Source: Robiginitomaculum sp.
Lineage (GTDB): Bacteria; Pseudomonadota; Alphaproteobacteria; Caulobacterales; Maricaulaceae
Direction: 5' to 3'
DNA: 64,000 nucleotides
Assembly: GCA_030949705.1 (NCBI GenBank)
Contig: JAUZSF010000003.1
Coordinates: 124,001-188,000, forward strand
Shown here piece by piece: positions 11,291 to 20,862 of this stretch. Made by a program: the position numbers and the translations under genes. Numbering within the stretch: position 1 is the first letter of the stretch; every line of letters begins with the position of its first letter. Below the pieces are notes generated by a model. It ran no database searches, was not told where the DNA came from, and saw only the letters and a list, made by a program, of their open reading frames with translations.

Positions 11291-12135
11291 GTTTGATCCA
11301 CGCCTGACCCCGGTTCGGGAGGATCTGGCCGCCGCGCATCTTCGGGGCGTTATTGAGGCCCCGTGTTATGTAAGGGCACAAACCAAAGCAATTGGTATTC
11401 CTGTGGCTCAGCTCTATGGAGTGCCGGGAAATGGGGCCATGCTGCAAACCGAATTATTACTGGGCGAACGGTTCGAGGTTTATGAGGAAAAAGACGGATG
11501 GGCCTGGGGGCAGGCCAGCCGCGATGGCTATGTGGGCTTTGTCGAATCACTGGCGCTCTGTGATGTTGAGGCGGATCCTGATCACCAGATTTTTGTGCCC
11601 CGCACCCCGATTTTTGTGCGCCCGGACCTCAAAGCACCGGTATGGGGTTTTGCCCATGGTAATACGGTCTTTGCCTGTACGGGCAAAGAGGACCGTTATC
11701 GGCAACTGGGTCCGGATATGGGCTGGGTATTTGAAGGGCATTGCGCGCCGCTGAATCATGTTGTGGAGGACTGGGTGCTGGCCGCCGAGGCCTACGAGCA
11801 TACTCCCTATGTGTGGGGCGGGCGGTCCAGCTTCGGGCTGGATTGTTCGGCCCTGGTGCAAAATGCCCTGCAGGCTGGCGGCGTGGCGGCCTTGCGTGAT
11901 ACGGATATGCAGGTTGATAGCCTGGGGTCTCCGGTGACGGTAAAGGAAAATTTATCGGGTCTGCGCCGGGGGGGATCTGGTGTTCTGGAAAGGTCATGTG
12001 GGCATTATGCTGGATGCTCAAACCCTGTTGCATGCCAATGCCTGGCATATGGCGGTGGCGCGCGAACCGCTGGTCGTGGCCGCCGCGCGCATAAAAAAAA
12101 CCGCCGGAGGCATCACTGCGATCCGGCGGTTCTAG
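11277..12135 (+). CDS. NlpC/P60 family cysteine peptidase with SH3-like domain, frameshift near 11970
   Basis: YVWGGRSSFGLDCSALVQ catalytic Cys motif; GDLVFWKGHVGIMLDAQTLLHANAWH is recovered after removing one G from a G7 run. Confidence 0.88.
12099..12131 (-). terminator. Intrinsic terminator for the minus-strand cytochrome c gene
   Basis: AACCGCCGGA (12099-12108) / TCCGGCGGTT (12122-12131) inverted repeat preceded by A8, i.e. a U-tract on the minus strand. Confidence 0.8.
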
Positions 12136-12153
12136 ATTATCACATAGCTATGA

Positions 12154-12772
12154 TTATTCGTGTGCGGTCTCCGTTGTCGCTGCATCGGCGGCCTCGGTAA
12201 CGGTGGCGGCTGCATCTGCGGTGCTGGCCGGTAATGCCGGCAGTGGCATCGGCGCATCACTCAGGGTGCGCAAATAGGCCAGCAAATTGGCAGCATCTTT
12301 TGGTTTTTTTCAGGCCAGCAAAGCCCATGGCCGTGCCCGGAACTTCGGTTTTGGGACTGGAAACAAATGCATCCAGGGTTTCATAATCCCAAACCTTGCC
12401 AAACGCCTTCATGGCATCGGAATAATTAAAGCCTTCATGGGTGCCGGCGGTGCGGCCAAGCACGTTCCACAAATTAGGCCCGGTCTTGTTGGGGCCACCT
12501 TTGGTAAAGTCGTGACAGGCAGCACATTTTTTGGCCACCCGTTCGCCAGACGAGGCGCTGGCTTCGCTCAGCATCTCTGCCAGGCTTTTGACCGGAGCGG
12601 CCTCTTTTGCTTTTTCTTTGGCACCGCCCTCTTCGGCGACGGCAATCTTATAACCCGGCTCTGCCGGCTCGTGGGGATGGATCAGGGCGTGGCCCAGTTC
12701 CTTGATCCCAAAGACAACCAATGCCGTAGCCAGCACGGCTCCAAATACCTTGTTCCAGAATAGCTCGCCCAT
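12154..12772 (-). CDS. Membrane-anchored c-type cytochrome, frameshift near 12300-12310
   Basis: N-terminal TM, CAACHDFTKGGPNKTGPNLW; GLKKPKDAANLLAYLRTLSD is recovered after removing one A from an A7 run. Confidence 0.88.
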
Positions 12773-12917
12773 CCGGCGCCCCCTCAGACTGGCGCGTGCC
12801 TTTTTTGGCACGCTGTGTTGCGATTCTTGCCTTTTTTGCACGCAAATCGTCTCTTCGCAACCACTTGTGACGCCCAATGCTTGCCTTTGTTTCATATGGA
12901 CCTGATAAAGTGCGGTT

Positions 12918-13661
12918 ATGAGTGTCCTGATCATCATTCCGGCGCGACTGGCGTCCACCCGTTTGCCCGGCAAGCCTCTGGCTAAAATTGCCGGGATTCC
13001 CATGGTGGTGTGTGTTGCCCGTGCCGCCCAGCAGGCCGGGGTGGGAATGCCGGTGATCGCGGCGGCGGATGTGGAAATTGTGCAGGCCGCCAATGAATAT
13101 GACATTACCGCCGTGCTGACCGAGCCGGACCTGCCCTCGGGCAGTGACCGGGTGCGCGCCGCTGCCAATATCCTCGACCCGGATGGCCGGGCCGACATCA
13201 TCCTGAATGTACAGGGCGATATGCCAGAATTATTACCAGAGCATGTGCGGGCGGTCATTGAGGCCCTGAGAAACGATCCACAGGCCGACATGGCCACCTG
13301 TGCCTTTCAAAGCCATAGTGATGCCGAGCGGCAGGACAAAAACGTTGTCAAAGTGGTGCTGGGCGATGCGGAACCGGGTCAGCCGGTACCGGCGTTGGAC
13401 TTCACCCGCACCCTGGCCGAGACGGCGCCCATGCCCTTTTGGCATCATATCGGCATTTACGCCTATCGCCGCGCGGCGCTGGAACGGTTTTGCACTTTGC
13501 CGCCATCGGTCAATGAAAAACGGGCAAAACTGGAACAGTTACGGGCGCTGGATGATGGCATGAAGATTGTATGTGCTCTGGTGGAAAATGATTGTCCGGG
13601 AATTGACAGCCCGGAAGATTTAGCGCGTATCCGGGCCTTGAAAGAAGGAATGTCCGCATGA
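12918..13661 (+). CDS. kdsB: 3-deoxy-manno-octulosonate cytidylyltransferase
   Basis: IIPARLASTRLPGKPLAKIAGIPMV, LPSGSDRVRAA, NVQGDMPEL, HIGIYAYRR. Confidence 0.95.
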   Translation: MSVLIIIPARLASTRLPGKPLAKIAGIPMVVCVARAAQQAGVGMPVIAAADVEIVQAANEYDITAVLTEPDLPSGSDRVRAAANILDPDGRADIILNVQGDMPELLPEHVRAVIEALRNDPQADMATCAFQSHSDAERQDKNVVKVVLGDAEPGQPVPALDFTRTLAETAPMPFWHHIGIYAYRRAALERFCTLPPSVNEKRAKLEQLRALDDGMKIVCALVENDCPGIDSPEDLARIRALKEGMSA

Positions 13662-14518
13662 AACAGAAAATCGCCTATCAGGGAGAACCCGGCGCCTATT
13701 CCCATCAGGCCTGTGTACAGAACTATCCCGATATGGAGCCTTTTCCCTGTCATTCCTTTGAAGAGGCATTCAGTGCCGTGGCCGAAGGCTATGCGGACAA
13801 GGCCATGATCCCGGTGGAAAATACACTGGCCGGTCGGGTGGCGGATATTCACTATCTGTTGCCCGAATCGCATTTGCGCATTGAGGCGGAAAAATTTCTG
13901 CCCATCCATCATTTTTTGATGGGCACGCCGGACAGCACGCTGGACACGGTAAAGCGCGCCCACAGCCATGTGATGGCGCTGGGCCAGTGCCGCCTGACCC
14001 TGCATCGGCTGGGCATCAAGGCCGCCCATGCTCAGGATACAGCCGGTGCCGCCAAAATGATTGCGCAAAAAGGGCATGTGGAAGATGCCGCCGTGGCCTC
14101 AAAACTGGCTGCCGAGATTTATAACCTCAAGGTGCTGGCCGAAAATATCGAGGACGCCACCCATAATGCCACGCGCTTTTTAGTGATGTCCCGCGATGCC
14201 GTTGTGCCGTCCTATGAAGAAGGCACCGCCTATGTCACCAGCTTTGTCTTTCGGGTGCGCAATATCCCCGCCGCGCTTTATAAGGCCATGGGCGGTTTTG
14301 CCACCAACAGCGTCAACATGACCAAGCTGGAAAGCTATCAATTGGGTGGCTCCTTCACTGCCACGCGGTTTTATGCCGATGTGGCGGCCCATCCAGACGA
14401 GCATGCCTTGCATCTGGCGCTGGAGGAATTGGCGTTTTTCTCGACCGAGATCAAAATGCTGGGCACCTATGTGGCTGATCCGTTTCGCCTCAAAGCGGTG
14501 GTGAACACGCCATCGTGA
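13658..14518 (+). CDS. pheA: Prephenate dehydratase
   Basis: IAYQGEPGAYSHQAC, MIPVENTLAGRV, NATRFLVM, ACT-like LESYQLGGSFTATRFYADV. Confidence 0.93.
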   Translation: MKQKIAYQGEPGAYSHQACVQNYPDMEPFPCHSFEEAFSAVAEGYADKAMIPVENTLAGRVADIHYLLPESHLRIEAEKFLPIHHFLMGTPDSTLDTVKRAHSHVMALGQCRLTLHRLGIKAAHAQDTAGAAKMIAQKGHVEDAAVASKLAAEIYNLKVLAENIEDATHNATRFLVMSRDAVVPSYEEGTAYVTSFVFRVRNIPAALYKAMGGFATNSVNMTKLESYQLGGSFTATRFYADVAAHPDEHALHLALEELAFFSTEIKMLGTYVADPFRLKAVVNTPS

Positions 14519-14596
14519 TCATGACGCTCTGGCAGAGCATACCCGCCCTGACCATTTTTCGGCCAGACCCACCCTTCCATAGTATTGGAGAACCTC

Positions 14597-15160
14597 ATGA
14601 CGACGTTTAATATTTATGATGAAACCAATGCGCCGGAGAAGTCCCGGCCCTTTTTGGCCAAGTCCAAGGCCGCTTATGGCTCGGTGCCCAATGTGTTGGG
14701 CGAACTGGCCGAAAGTCCCGCTGCGCTGGAAGGCTATATGACGCTGTCGGAGATCTTCATCAAATCCTCGCTGGATCCAGCCGAAAAACACTTGGTGCTA
14801 CTGACCGCCTCGGTGGAAAATGAGTGCAAATATTGCGTGGCGGCTCATACCGGTCTGGCCAAAGGTGCGGGCCTTCCCGGCCATGCCATTATGGCGGTGC
14901 GCGATGATGAAGAGATCGAAGACGATGATCGCCTGGAAGCCTTGCGCGATTTTACCCGCAAGATTGTGATCGAGCGCGGCGCGGTTGGCAAAAAGGATGT
15001 CGAAGCGTTTCTTGAGGCCGGCTATACCAAAGCCAATGTGCTGGAAGTAATCTTGGGCGTGGCTCTTAAAACCATGTCCAATTACACCAACCATATTGCC
15101 GAAACGCCGGTGGATGCCTCCTTCGCCATCAATAAATGGACCCCGCCGGGGAAGGGCTGA
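14597..15160 (+). CDS. Carboxymuconolactone decarboxylase (AhpD-like) family protein
   Basis: NECKYCVAAHTGLAKGAGL redox motif. Confidence 0.88.
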   Translation: MTTFNIYDETNAPEKSRPFLAKSKAAYGSVPNVLGELAESPAALEGYMTLSEIFIKSSLDPAEKHLVLLTASVENECKYCVAAHTGLAKGAGLPGHAIMAVRDDEEIEDDDRLEALRDFTRKIVIERGAVGKKDVEAFLEAGYTKANVLEVILGVALKTMSNYTNHIAETPVDASFAINKWTPPGKG

Positions 15161-15184
15161 CCAAAACGGAAGGGGCCGATATGT

Positions 15185-16114
15185 TCAGGCCTCTTCGCTC
15201 GCCCATTCGCTGAGCAAATGCCAGGCGGCGGAGAAGTTCATCGGGGCGTGATAGCGCTCATGGGTGCCTGCCAGCATGGCGCGCACATCGGGGCGGGAAA
15301 ACCAGCGGGCATCTTCCAGTTCGTCATCCAGGGTGATCTCTTCGCTTAGCGCGTCGGCGATCAGGCCGATCATCAAGGATGAGGGGAACGGCCAGGGCTG
15401 GCTCAGCACATAACGCACCGCGCCAATGGTGATGCCGGCCTCTTCGCCCACTTCACGGGTGCAGGCTTCCTCCAGGCTTTCGCCCTGCTCCACAAAGCCG
15501 GCGAGCGCCGAATAGGTATTATCCGGCCAGCCGGCCTGGCGCCCCATAAGGCATTGATCGCCCCGCACGGCCAGCATGATCACCACCGGATCGGTACGGG
15601 GGAAATGCTCAGTCCCACAATCTGGGCATTCGCGTTTAATACCGCCTTCGGCTGCCGCCGTTAAGGTGCCGCAATTGGCGCAAAACCGGTGCCGGTTATG
15701 CCAGCCGAGCAGCGCCGAAGCGCGGCCCACTATGGCCAGATCTGCGGTGCTAAGCAGCGGGGCGGCGGTGCGCAAATCCATCCATTCGCCAAGGCCGCCA
15801 AGGGGGAAATCCGCATCCGCATCTACCGTCTCATCGAGCGCGATGGCAAACCAGGGTTGTTTGGTTTTTCCCTGGGTGCCAAGCAGTATAGGTCCCGGAT
15901 CGGCAATGCTGAGCGTGTCCAGTGCCATGCCTTGCAGCAAAGCCGGTGTGCCATCGCTCAACATAAAGACCTGGCCGCGCCACAAGGGCAAAAACAATGC
16001 CCGGTCGCTGTCTTGCAATGCAGTTATGGCCGCCGCATCACGGCGCAGGTTTTCACACCGGTCCAGCGGCGATCCGGCAAAGGGTAAAACCTTGTGTGGG
16101 GGTGTGGTGCTCAT
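15185..16114 (-). CDS. nudC: NAD(+)/NADH diphosphatase
   Basis: Zn ribbon CANCGT...CPDCGTEHFPRTDPVVI and Nudix box GFVEQGESLEEACTREVGEEAGI. Confidence 0.94.
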   Translation of the reverse strand: MSTTPPHKVLPFAGSPLDRCENLRRDAAAITALQDSDRALFLPLWRGQVFMLSDGTPALLQGMALDTLSIADPGPILLGTQGKTKQPWFAIALDETVDADADFPLGGLGEWMDLRTAAPLLSTADLAIVGRASALLGWHNRHRFCANCGTLTAAAEGGIKRECPDCGTEHFPRTDPVVIMLAVRGDQCLMGRQAGWPDNTYSALAGFVEQGESLEEACTREVGEEAGITIGAVRYVLSQPWPFPSSLMIGLIADALSEEITLDDELEDARWFSRPDVRAMLAGTHERYHAPMNFSAAWHLLSEWASEEA

Positions 16115-16230
16115 GTTTTTATTTTACGCCGCTTCTTCAATGGCCGCCAGTCGGCAGGCTGTAATGTGGTCTATCATTGATGTGGCTTCACCCTTTGTGC
16201 TTCAAGGGTCAGTGAAAAATGGGAAACTTC

Positions 16231-16255
16231 CCCTTAATTCTGAGCTTGTCGAAGG
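16231..16255. repeat. REP-like palindromic element
   Basis: CCCTTAATTCTGAGCTTGTCGAAGGG; TGAGCTTGTCGAAGG is a core widely seen as an interspersed bacterial repeat. Confidence 0.6.
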
Positions 16256-16270
16256 GCGAGGGAAGGTCCC

Positions 16271-17413
16271 CTAAATATCATCAATCCGCGCCCACAAGGC
16301 ATCCAGGCAGGCCCGGCCCAAGGCGGCGGCGCGCTCGGGTGACCAGCCATATTCATCATCGGGGGTATCCACCGTGTCTTTGAATGGCATTTCCAGGGTC
16401 ATGGAAAGACAGGTAAATTCCTGGGCAATCCAGTTGGTGGCCATGGTCATATTGGCAGTGCCGGGGGCGCTGGGCGGATAGCCATGTTCGGTCTGAAAAT
16501 CCGGGCTGGCCAGTTTTAAAGCCTCCAGATAATCGGCTAATTGTCTGGCCCGTGCATTGGACCAATTGGGCGTGCCCTCGGCCCCGGCAATAAAGTTATA
16601 GGGCAGGGCCTCATCGCCATGCATGTCCATGGCAAAGTCCACGCCGGTCTCGCGCATTTTCTCGCGCACCAGATAGACCTCGGGCGAGCGCTCCATGGTG
16701 GGGTTTTCCCATTCCCGGTTAAGGTTCGCGCCGCACGCATTGGTGCGCAAATGCCCGCGTCTGGATCCATCGGGGTTCATATTGGGTACGATATAAAATT
16801 CGGTGCGTTTCAACAGCTCGCGCGACACCGGGTCGGCCTCGTCCAGCAAACGCCAGATTAGGCCTTCGGCGCACCATTCGGCCATGCTTTCGCCGGGATG
16901 CTGTCGCGCCGTGATCCAGCATTTTTTCTTGGGGCCATCGCTGCCATCGCTAATGCGCAACAGGTCGATATCCTGTCCGTCCAGGGTTTTACCCAAAACG
17001 CTTAGGCTTGCCCGGTCCGATAATTGCGCCTGTGCAATCAGATCGCCATGGCGTTCCATGGAATAGGGGGCAAAATAGGCAATCCAGATGGCATCGGCCT
17101 CGGGCACCAGATGGATATCCAGCACGCCATCCTGATAATCCGTATCCAGTCGGAACCAGCTTTCCCGGTCCGTGGAGGCAACCGCTCTATAGCCCGGCCA
17201 GCCTTTGGTATAGGCAGCACCACCAGCATTCATCAGGCGCAAACGGCATGATACACCCTTGGCCCCGGTCAGGCGAAAATAGAACCATTGATAAAAATCA
17301 GAGCCATTATCGGTTCGGATATCAAGGCGAATATCCTGTGGATCACTGGCGTCCAGTACGTCGATATTCCCGGCATCGAAAGAGGATGAAATCTGGATCA
17401 TTTTTGGCTCCAA
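16271..17413 (-). CDS. M14 family zinc carboxypeptidase (cytosolic carboxypeptidase-like)
   Basis: TARQHPGESMAEWCAEGL, PNMNPDGSRRGHLRTNACGANLNREW, DMHGDEALPYNF. Confidence 0.9.
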   Translation of the reverse strand: MEPKMIQISSSFDAGNIDVLDASDPQDIRLDIRTDNGSDFYQWFYFRLTGAKGVSCRLRLMNAGGAAYTKGWPGYRAVASTDRESWFRLDTDYQDGVLDIHLVPEADAIWIAYFAPYSMERHGDLIAQAQLSDRASLSVLGKTLDGQDIDLLRISDGSDGPKKKCWITARQHPGESMAEWCAEGLIWRLLDEADPVSRELLKRTEFYIVPNMNPDGSRRGHLRTNACGANLNREWENPTMERSPEVYLVREKMRETGVDFAMDMHGDEALPYNFIAGAEGTPNWSNARARQLADYLEALKLASPDFQTEHGYPPSAPGTANMTMATNWIAQEFTCLSMTLEMPFKDTVDTPDDEYGWSPERAAALGRACLDALWARIDDI

Positions 17414-17547
17414 TGGTGATGGCTGTTTTTTGTTTGCTTATAGGGGGTGCCCAATCCCATGGCTATGACTTGGTGTAGTAAGATTAATTTGCTGTGGGTC
17501 CCTCGCCCCTCTAAGCTGTAGCAAAACAAAAAACCGGGAGCTTCATC

Positions 17548-18930
17548 ATGCATTTTAATTTTCTGCGCCTTGGCGCCTTCATGGCGTGTGCTATAGCCGT
17601 TTCACCGGCGCTGGCCACAGACACCGCGCCGCCGGGCGAAGTTATGTTGATGCATGATCTGGCCGGTGATGTTTCGGCGGATCGCCTGCAAAGGGACGTG
17701 CAGAAACTGGTGGGTTTTGGCACCCGCCACACCCTTTCCGATACCAAATCCAATACCCGTGGCATTGGCGCGGCCCGGCGTTGGATCAAGTCAGAGTTCG
17801 AGCGCATCAGCGCCGAATGCGGCGGCTGTCTGGAGGTCATCACCATTGCCGATACGGTAAAGGGAGAGCGGCGCATTCCCGATCCGGTAGAGGTGGTCAG
17901 CGTGATCGCTATCCAGCGCGGCACACTGGATGCGGATCGTTATGTGATGATGAGCGGCGATATCGATAGCCGCGTTACCGACCCGATGGATTTTACCTCG
18001 GATGCGCCCGGTGCCAATGACAATGCGTCTGGCATGGCCGGGGTGCTGGAAGCAGCCCGGGTGTTATCCAAGCATAAATTTGCCGGCTCGATTGTTTATG
18101 CCGGGTTGGCGGGCGAGGAGCAGGGGCTGTTTGGTGGCAAGATTGTTGCCAAATATGCGCTCGACCATGGCTGGCGGATCAAGGCGGTGCTGAATAATGA
18201 CATGATCGGCAATATCTCGGGCATTGATGGGATTACCGACAACACCACGGCACGGGTCTTCTCCGAAGGTACGCGGGATGTGGAAACACCCAAAGAAGCC
18301 CGCATGCGCCGCTTTACCGGCGGCGAAGTGGATTCGCCCTCGCGCAATCTGGCCCGTTATATTGATGTGCGTGCGGACCGCTATATCCCTGCCCTGGATG
18401 TGATGATGGTTTACCGGCTGGACCGGTTTGGCCGGGGCGGGCACCACCGGCCCTTTAATGCGGTGGGCATTCCCGGGGTGCGCATTATGGAAACCCACGA
18501 AAACTACAACCGCCAGCATCAGGATATACGCACCGAAAACGGCATTGCCTATGGCGATGTCATCGCCGGTGTAAACTTTGACTATGCGCGCAAGCTGACG
18601 GCGTTAAACGTGGTCTCTTTGGCCGAAATGGCTGGTGCACCGCCTTTTCCCGCTGCGGTGAAAATCAAGGGCGCGGTGCAACCCTCAACCCAGCTCAGCT
18701 GGAAAATGGCCACCGGAAAGGCGGCTGACAATCTGGCAGGATACAAGGTCTACTGGCGCCTGACCGACCAGCCACAATGGCAATGGTCGTGCTTTGTTGG
18801 CAAGGATGATCACTACACCTTGCAAAACATTGTCATCGACAATTATTATTTCGGCGTGGCTTCGGTCGCCAAGGACGGATCGGAAAGCCCTGTGGTATTT
18901 CCGGGACCGGCCGGGTCATTTGGGGACTGA
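17548..18930 (+). CDS. Secreted M28 family zinc peptidase with C-terminal FN3-like domain
   Basis: Signal peptide; SGDIDSR...PGANDNASGMAGVLEAARVL and AGEEQGLFGG; C-terminal beta-rich LSWK...LAGYKVYWRLTD. Confidence 0.85.
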   Translation: MHFNFLRLGAFMACAIAVSPALATDTAPPGEVMLMHDLAGDVSADRLQRDVQKLVGFGTRHTLSDTKSNTRGIGAARRWIKSEFERISAECGGCLEVITIADTVKGERRIPDPVEVVSVIAIQRGTLDADRYVMMSGDIDSRVTDPMDFTSDAPGANDNASGMAGVLEAARVLSKHKFAGSIVYAGLAGEEQGLFGGKIVAKYALDHGWRIKAVLNNDMIGNISGIDGITDNTTARVFSEGTRDVETPKEARMRRFTGGEVDSPSRNLARYIDVRADRYIPALDVMMVYRLDRFGRGGHHRPFNAVGIPGVRIMETHENYNRQHQDIRTENGIAYGDVIAGVNFDYARKLTALNVVSLAEMAGAPPFPAAVKIKGAVQPSTQLSWKMATGKAADNLAGYKVYWRLTDQPQWQWSCFVGKDDHYTLQNIVIDNYYFGVASVAKDGSESPVVFPGPAGSFGD

Positions 18931-18945
18931 TCATAGGGGGGAAAC

Positions 18946-19620
18946 ATGTTCGTAGGTCATTACAGTGCCGCCTTTGCGGCGCGTGCGTTTAAGCCGGCGG
19001 TGCCGCTCTGGCTGTTGTTTGTGGCGGTGCAATTGGTGGATTTCATCTGGGCCGGGCTGGTCCTGGCGGGGGTGGAAAAGGTGCGCATCGTGCCCGGCTT
19101 TATGGAAGCCTCGCCGCTGGACCTTTATTATATGCCTTATACCCATTCTCTGGTGGGGGCGGCCATCTGGGCCGTGGCGGCGGCCTTGCTGTACGGTCTC
19201 TATCGCAAAGGCGGTCATAAATGGGCCGCCGGGTTGATCCTTGGCGGGGCGGTTCTGTCTCACTGGTTTGCTGATTTGCTGGTCCACGCGCCGGACCTGC
19301 CGCTGGTGGTTGGGGATCCCAAATACGGATTTGGGCTTTGGCACTCGTTATTATGGTCACAAGTGGCGGAAATGGGCCTGCTGGTGGGCGGTTTTTGGCT
19401 TTATGTGCGCAACACCACGCCAAAAGGCTTTATCGGCCGCCTTTCCCCCTGGCTGTTTTTGGCATTTTTAATGGCTGCACAGGCCTATAGCCATATGGGC
19501 GAGGTTGAGGCCGGGGCATCGGCGCAACCCTTTGCCATAACGGCTTTGATTGCCTACACCGTGATTGCGCTGGGGGCCTGGCTGGTTGATCTTTCGCGAC
19601 AGGCCAATGATCATTCATGA
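18946..19620 (+). CDS. Integral membrane protein, uncharacterised
   Basis: Multiple TM segments; conserved-looking HYSAAFAAR, YTHSLVGA and LSHWFADLLVHAPDLPL. Confidence 0.75.
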   Translation: MFVGHYSAAFAARAFKPAVPLWLLFVAVQLVDFIWAGLVLAGVEKVRIVPGFMEASPLDLYYMPYTHSLVGAAIWAVAAALLYGLYRKGGHKWAAGLILGGAVLSHWFADLLVHAPDLPLVVGDPKYGFGLWHSLLWSQVAEMGLLVGGFWLYVRNTTPKGFIGRLSPWLFLAFLMAAQAYSHMGEVEAGASAQPFAITALIAYTVIALGAWLVDLSRQANDHS

Positions 19621-20342
19621 TCAGAAAATCGGTTAACGCCTTTCGGTATTGGCTGCGCCATCCGCGCCAGTTTCGGGCTGGCAAAGTCGCGCGGCATTGC
19701 CCGATCTGTGATTACCGGGGCCTGTTTTACGCGGTTGGCTTTCCGCTGCGCTATGATGCACGGTGCCCCCATTGCCGCTCGCGGGAGCGGCATCGGCTGA
19801 TTCATCTTTATTTTGCAAGAGAAGGCGTGGATCCGCGTCAGGCAGGGGCATTTTTGCATATAGCACCAGAGAAGCATTTTTCACGCATGATGGCGGGATG
19901 TGAAGATTACCACAGCGTAGATCTGGCCCCGGGGCGGGCACGCCATCAGGCGGATATTCAGGACCTTCCCTTTCCTGGTGATCATTTTGACTGGGCCATG
20001 GCCAATCATGTCCTGGAGCACGTGCCCAACGATAAAAAGGCACTTTTGGAAATATTCCGGGTGCTAAAACCGGGGGGGCGAGCTTTGCTGACTGTGCCGC
20101 AAAACTGGTCACGAGAGAGCACCTATGAAAGCGATGAGGTCACCAGCGCCGCCTTGGCCTTTGCCCATTATGCAGACCCTTTGCATGTGCGCTTTTACGG
20201 GCGGGATTTTGCCGACCGTATCCGCGCCGCAGGATTTGAAGTGCAGGCATGGCGCTTACCCCCCGAAGAAGAGGTCACCTATGGCCTTTATCGCGAAGAT
20301 GTTTTGTACATTTGCACCAAAGCGTGTCAGAGCCGTGAATGA
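19617..20342 (+). CDS. Class I SAM-dependent methyltransferase with N-terminal Cys cluster
   Basis: HCPICDYRG...CPHCRSRERHR, then DLPFPGDHFDWAMANHVLEHVPNDKKALLEIFRVLKPGG. Confidence 0.85.
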   Translation: MIRKSVNAFRYWLRHPRQFRAGKVARHCPICDYRGLFYAVGFPLRYDARCPHCRSRERHRLIHLYFAREGVDPRQAGAFLHIAPEKHFSRMMAGCEDYHSVDLAPGRARHQADIQDLPFPGDHFDWAMANHVLEHVPNDKKALLEIFRVLKPGGRALLTVPQNWSRESTYESDEVTSAALAFAHYADPLHVRFYGRDFADRIRAAGFEVQAWRLPPEEEVTYGLYREDVLYICTKACQSRE

Positions 20343-20472
20343 ATCTCACGCTTATTTTATGATCGGTTATGGGGTTGTTATGATGACAATACACCAAGAC
20401 GCGCTATGTCTTTTGCAGGCGCCGTGCTGAATGCGGTGTGTCGAGGAACGTAAATAAAAGAAAGATCTTCCC

Positions 20473-20787
20473 ATGAACGCTTATACGAAAATCAGTGTTG
20501 CCGCCCTTTCTGTGGCTTCCATTGCCCTTACTGCCGGTGTGGCCAATGCCGCCAAGGTCAAAGGTCCCAAGGAAAAATGCTATGGCATTACACTGGCTGG
20601 TGAAAATGATTGCGGCAACCTTGCCGGCACGCATTCTTGCCAGGGCCAATCCACCGTCAGCTATGACGCTGGCGAGTGGCAATTTGTTGCCAAAGGCACG
20701 TGCCATGAAACGGTTGTAAAAGCCGAAGACGGCACCGAGCACAAAGGCATGCTCAAAGATGAAGCCAAGGCGGCGATCAAGGCCTGA
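20473..20787 (+). CDS. DUF2282 bufferin-type (BufA1-like) RiPP precursor with signal peptide and four Cys
   Basis: Signal peptide to ANA, then EKCYGITLAGENDCGNLAGTHSCQGQST...FVAKGTCHE; followed by DUF692, DUF2063 and DoxX genes. Confidence 0.88.
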   Translation: MNAYTKISVAALSVASIALTAGVANAAKVKGPKEKCYGITLAGENDCGNLAGTHSCQGQSTVSYDAGEWQFVAKGTCHETVVKAEDGTEHKGMLKDEAKAAIKA

Positions 20788-20810
20788 GCCTTCATCGGAA
20801 ACGCACAATG

Positions 20811-20848
20811 AAAAGCGGCGGTTGTGCAATGGGCGCGGCCGCCGTTTT
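20811..20848 (+). terminator. Putative intercistronic terminator/attenuator between precursor and DUF692 gene
   Basis: AAAAGCGGCGG-N17-CCGCCGTTTT. Confidence 0.6.
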
Positions 20849-20862
20849 GATTTGGAAATCAT

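Noticed and set aside
9858-12200. Single 780-aa fusion of leucyl aminopeptidase with NlpC/P60
   Set aside because: Fusion is created by a frameshift near 11145; restoring the frame gives PWMHFDIFAW...YDKA* and a separate overlapping NlpC/P60 start at 11277
12257-13297. Long 346-aa minus-strand ORF
   Set aside because: Its N-terminal half is antisense to kdsB and only the C-terminal part is the cytochrome; the real start is MGELFWNKV at 12772 and the C-terminus is frameshifted
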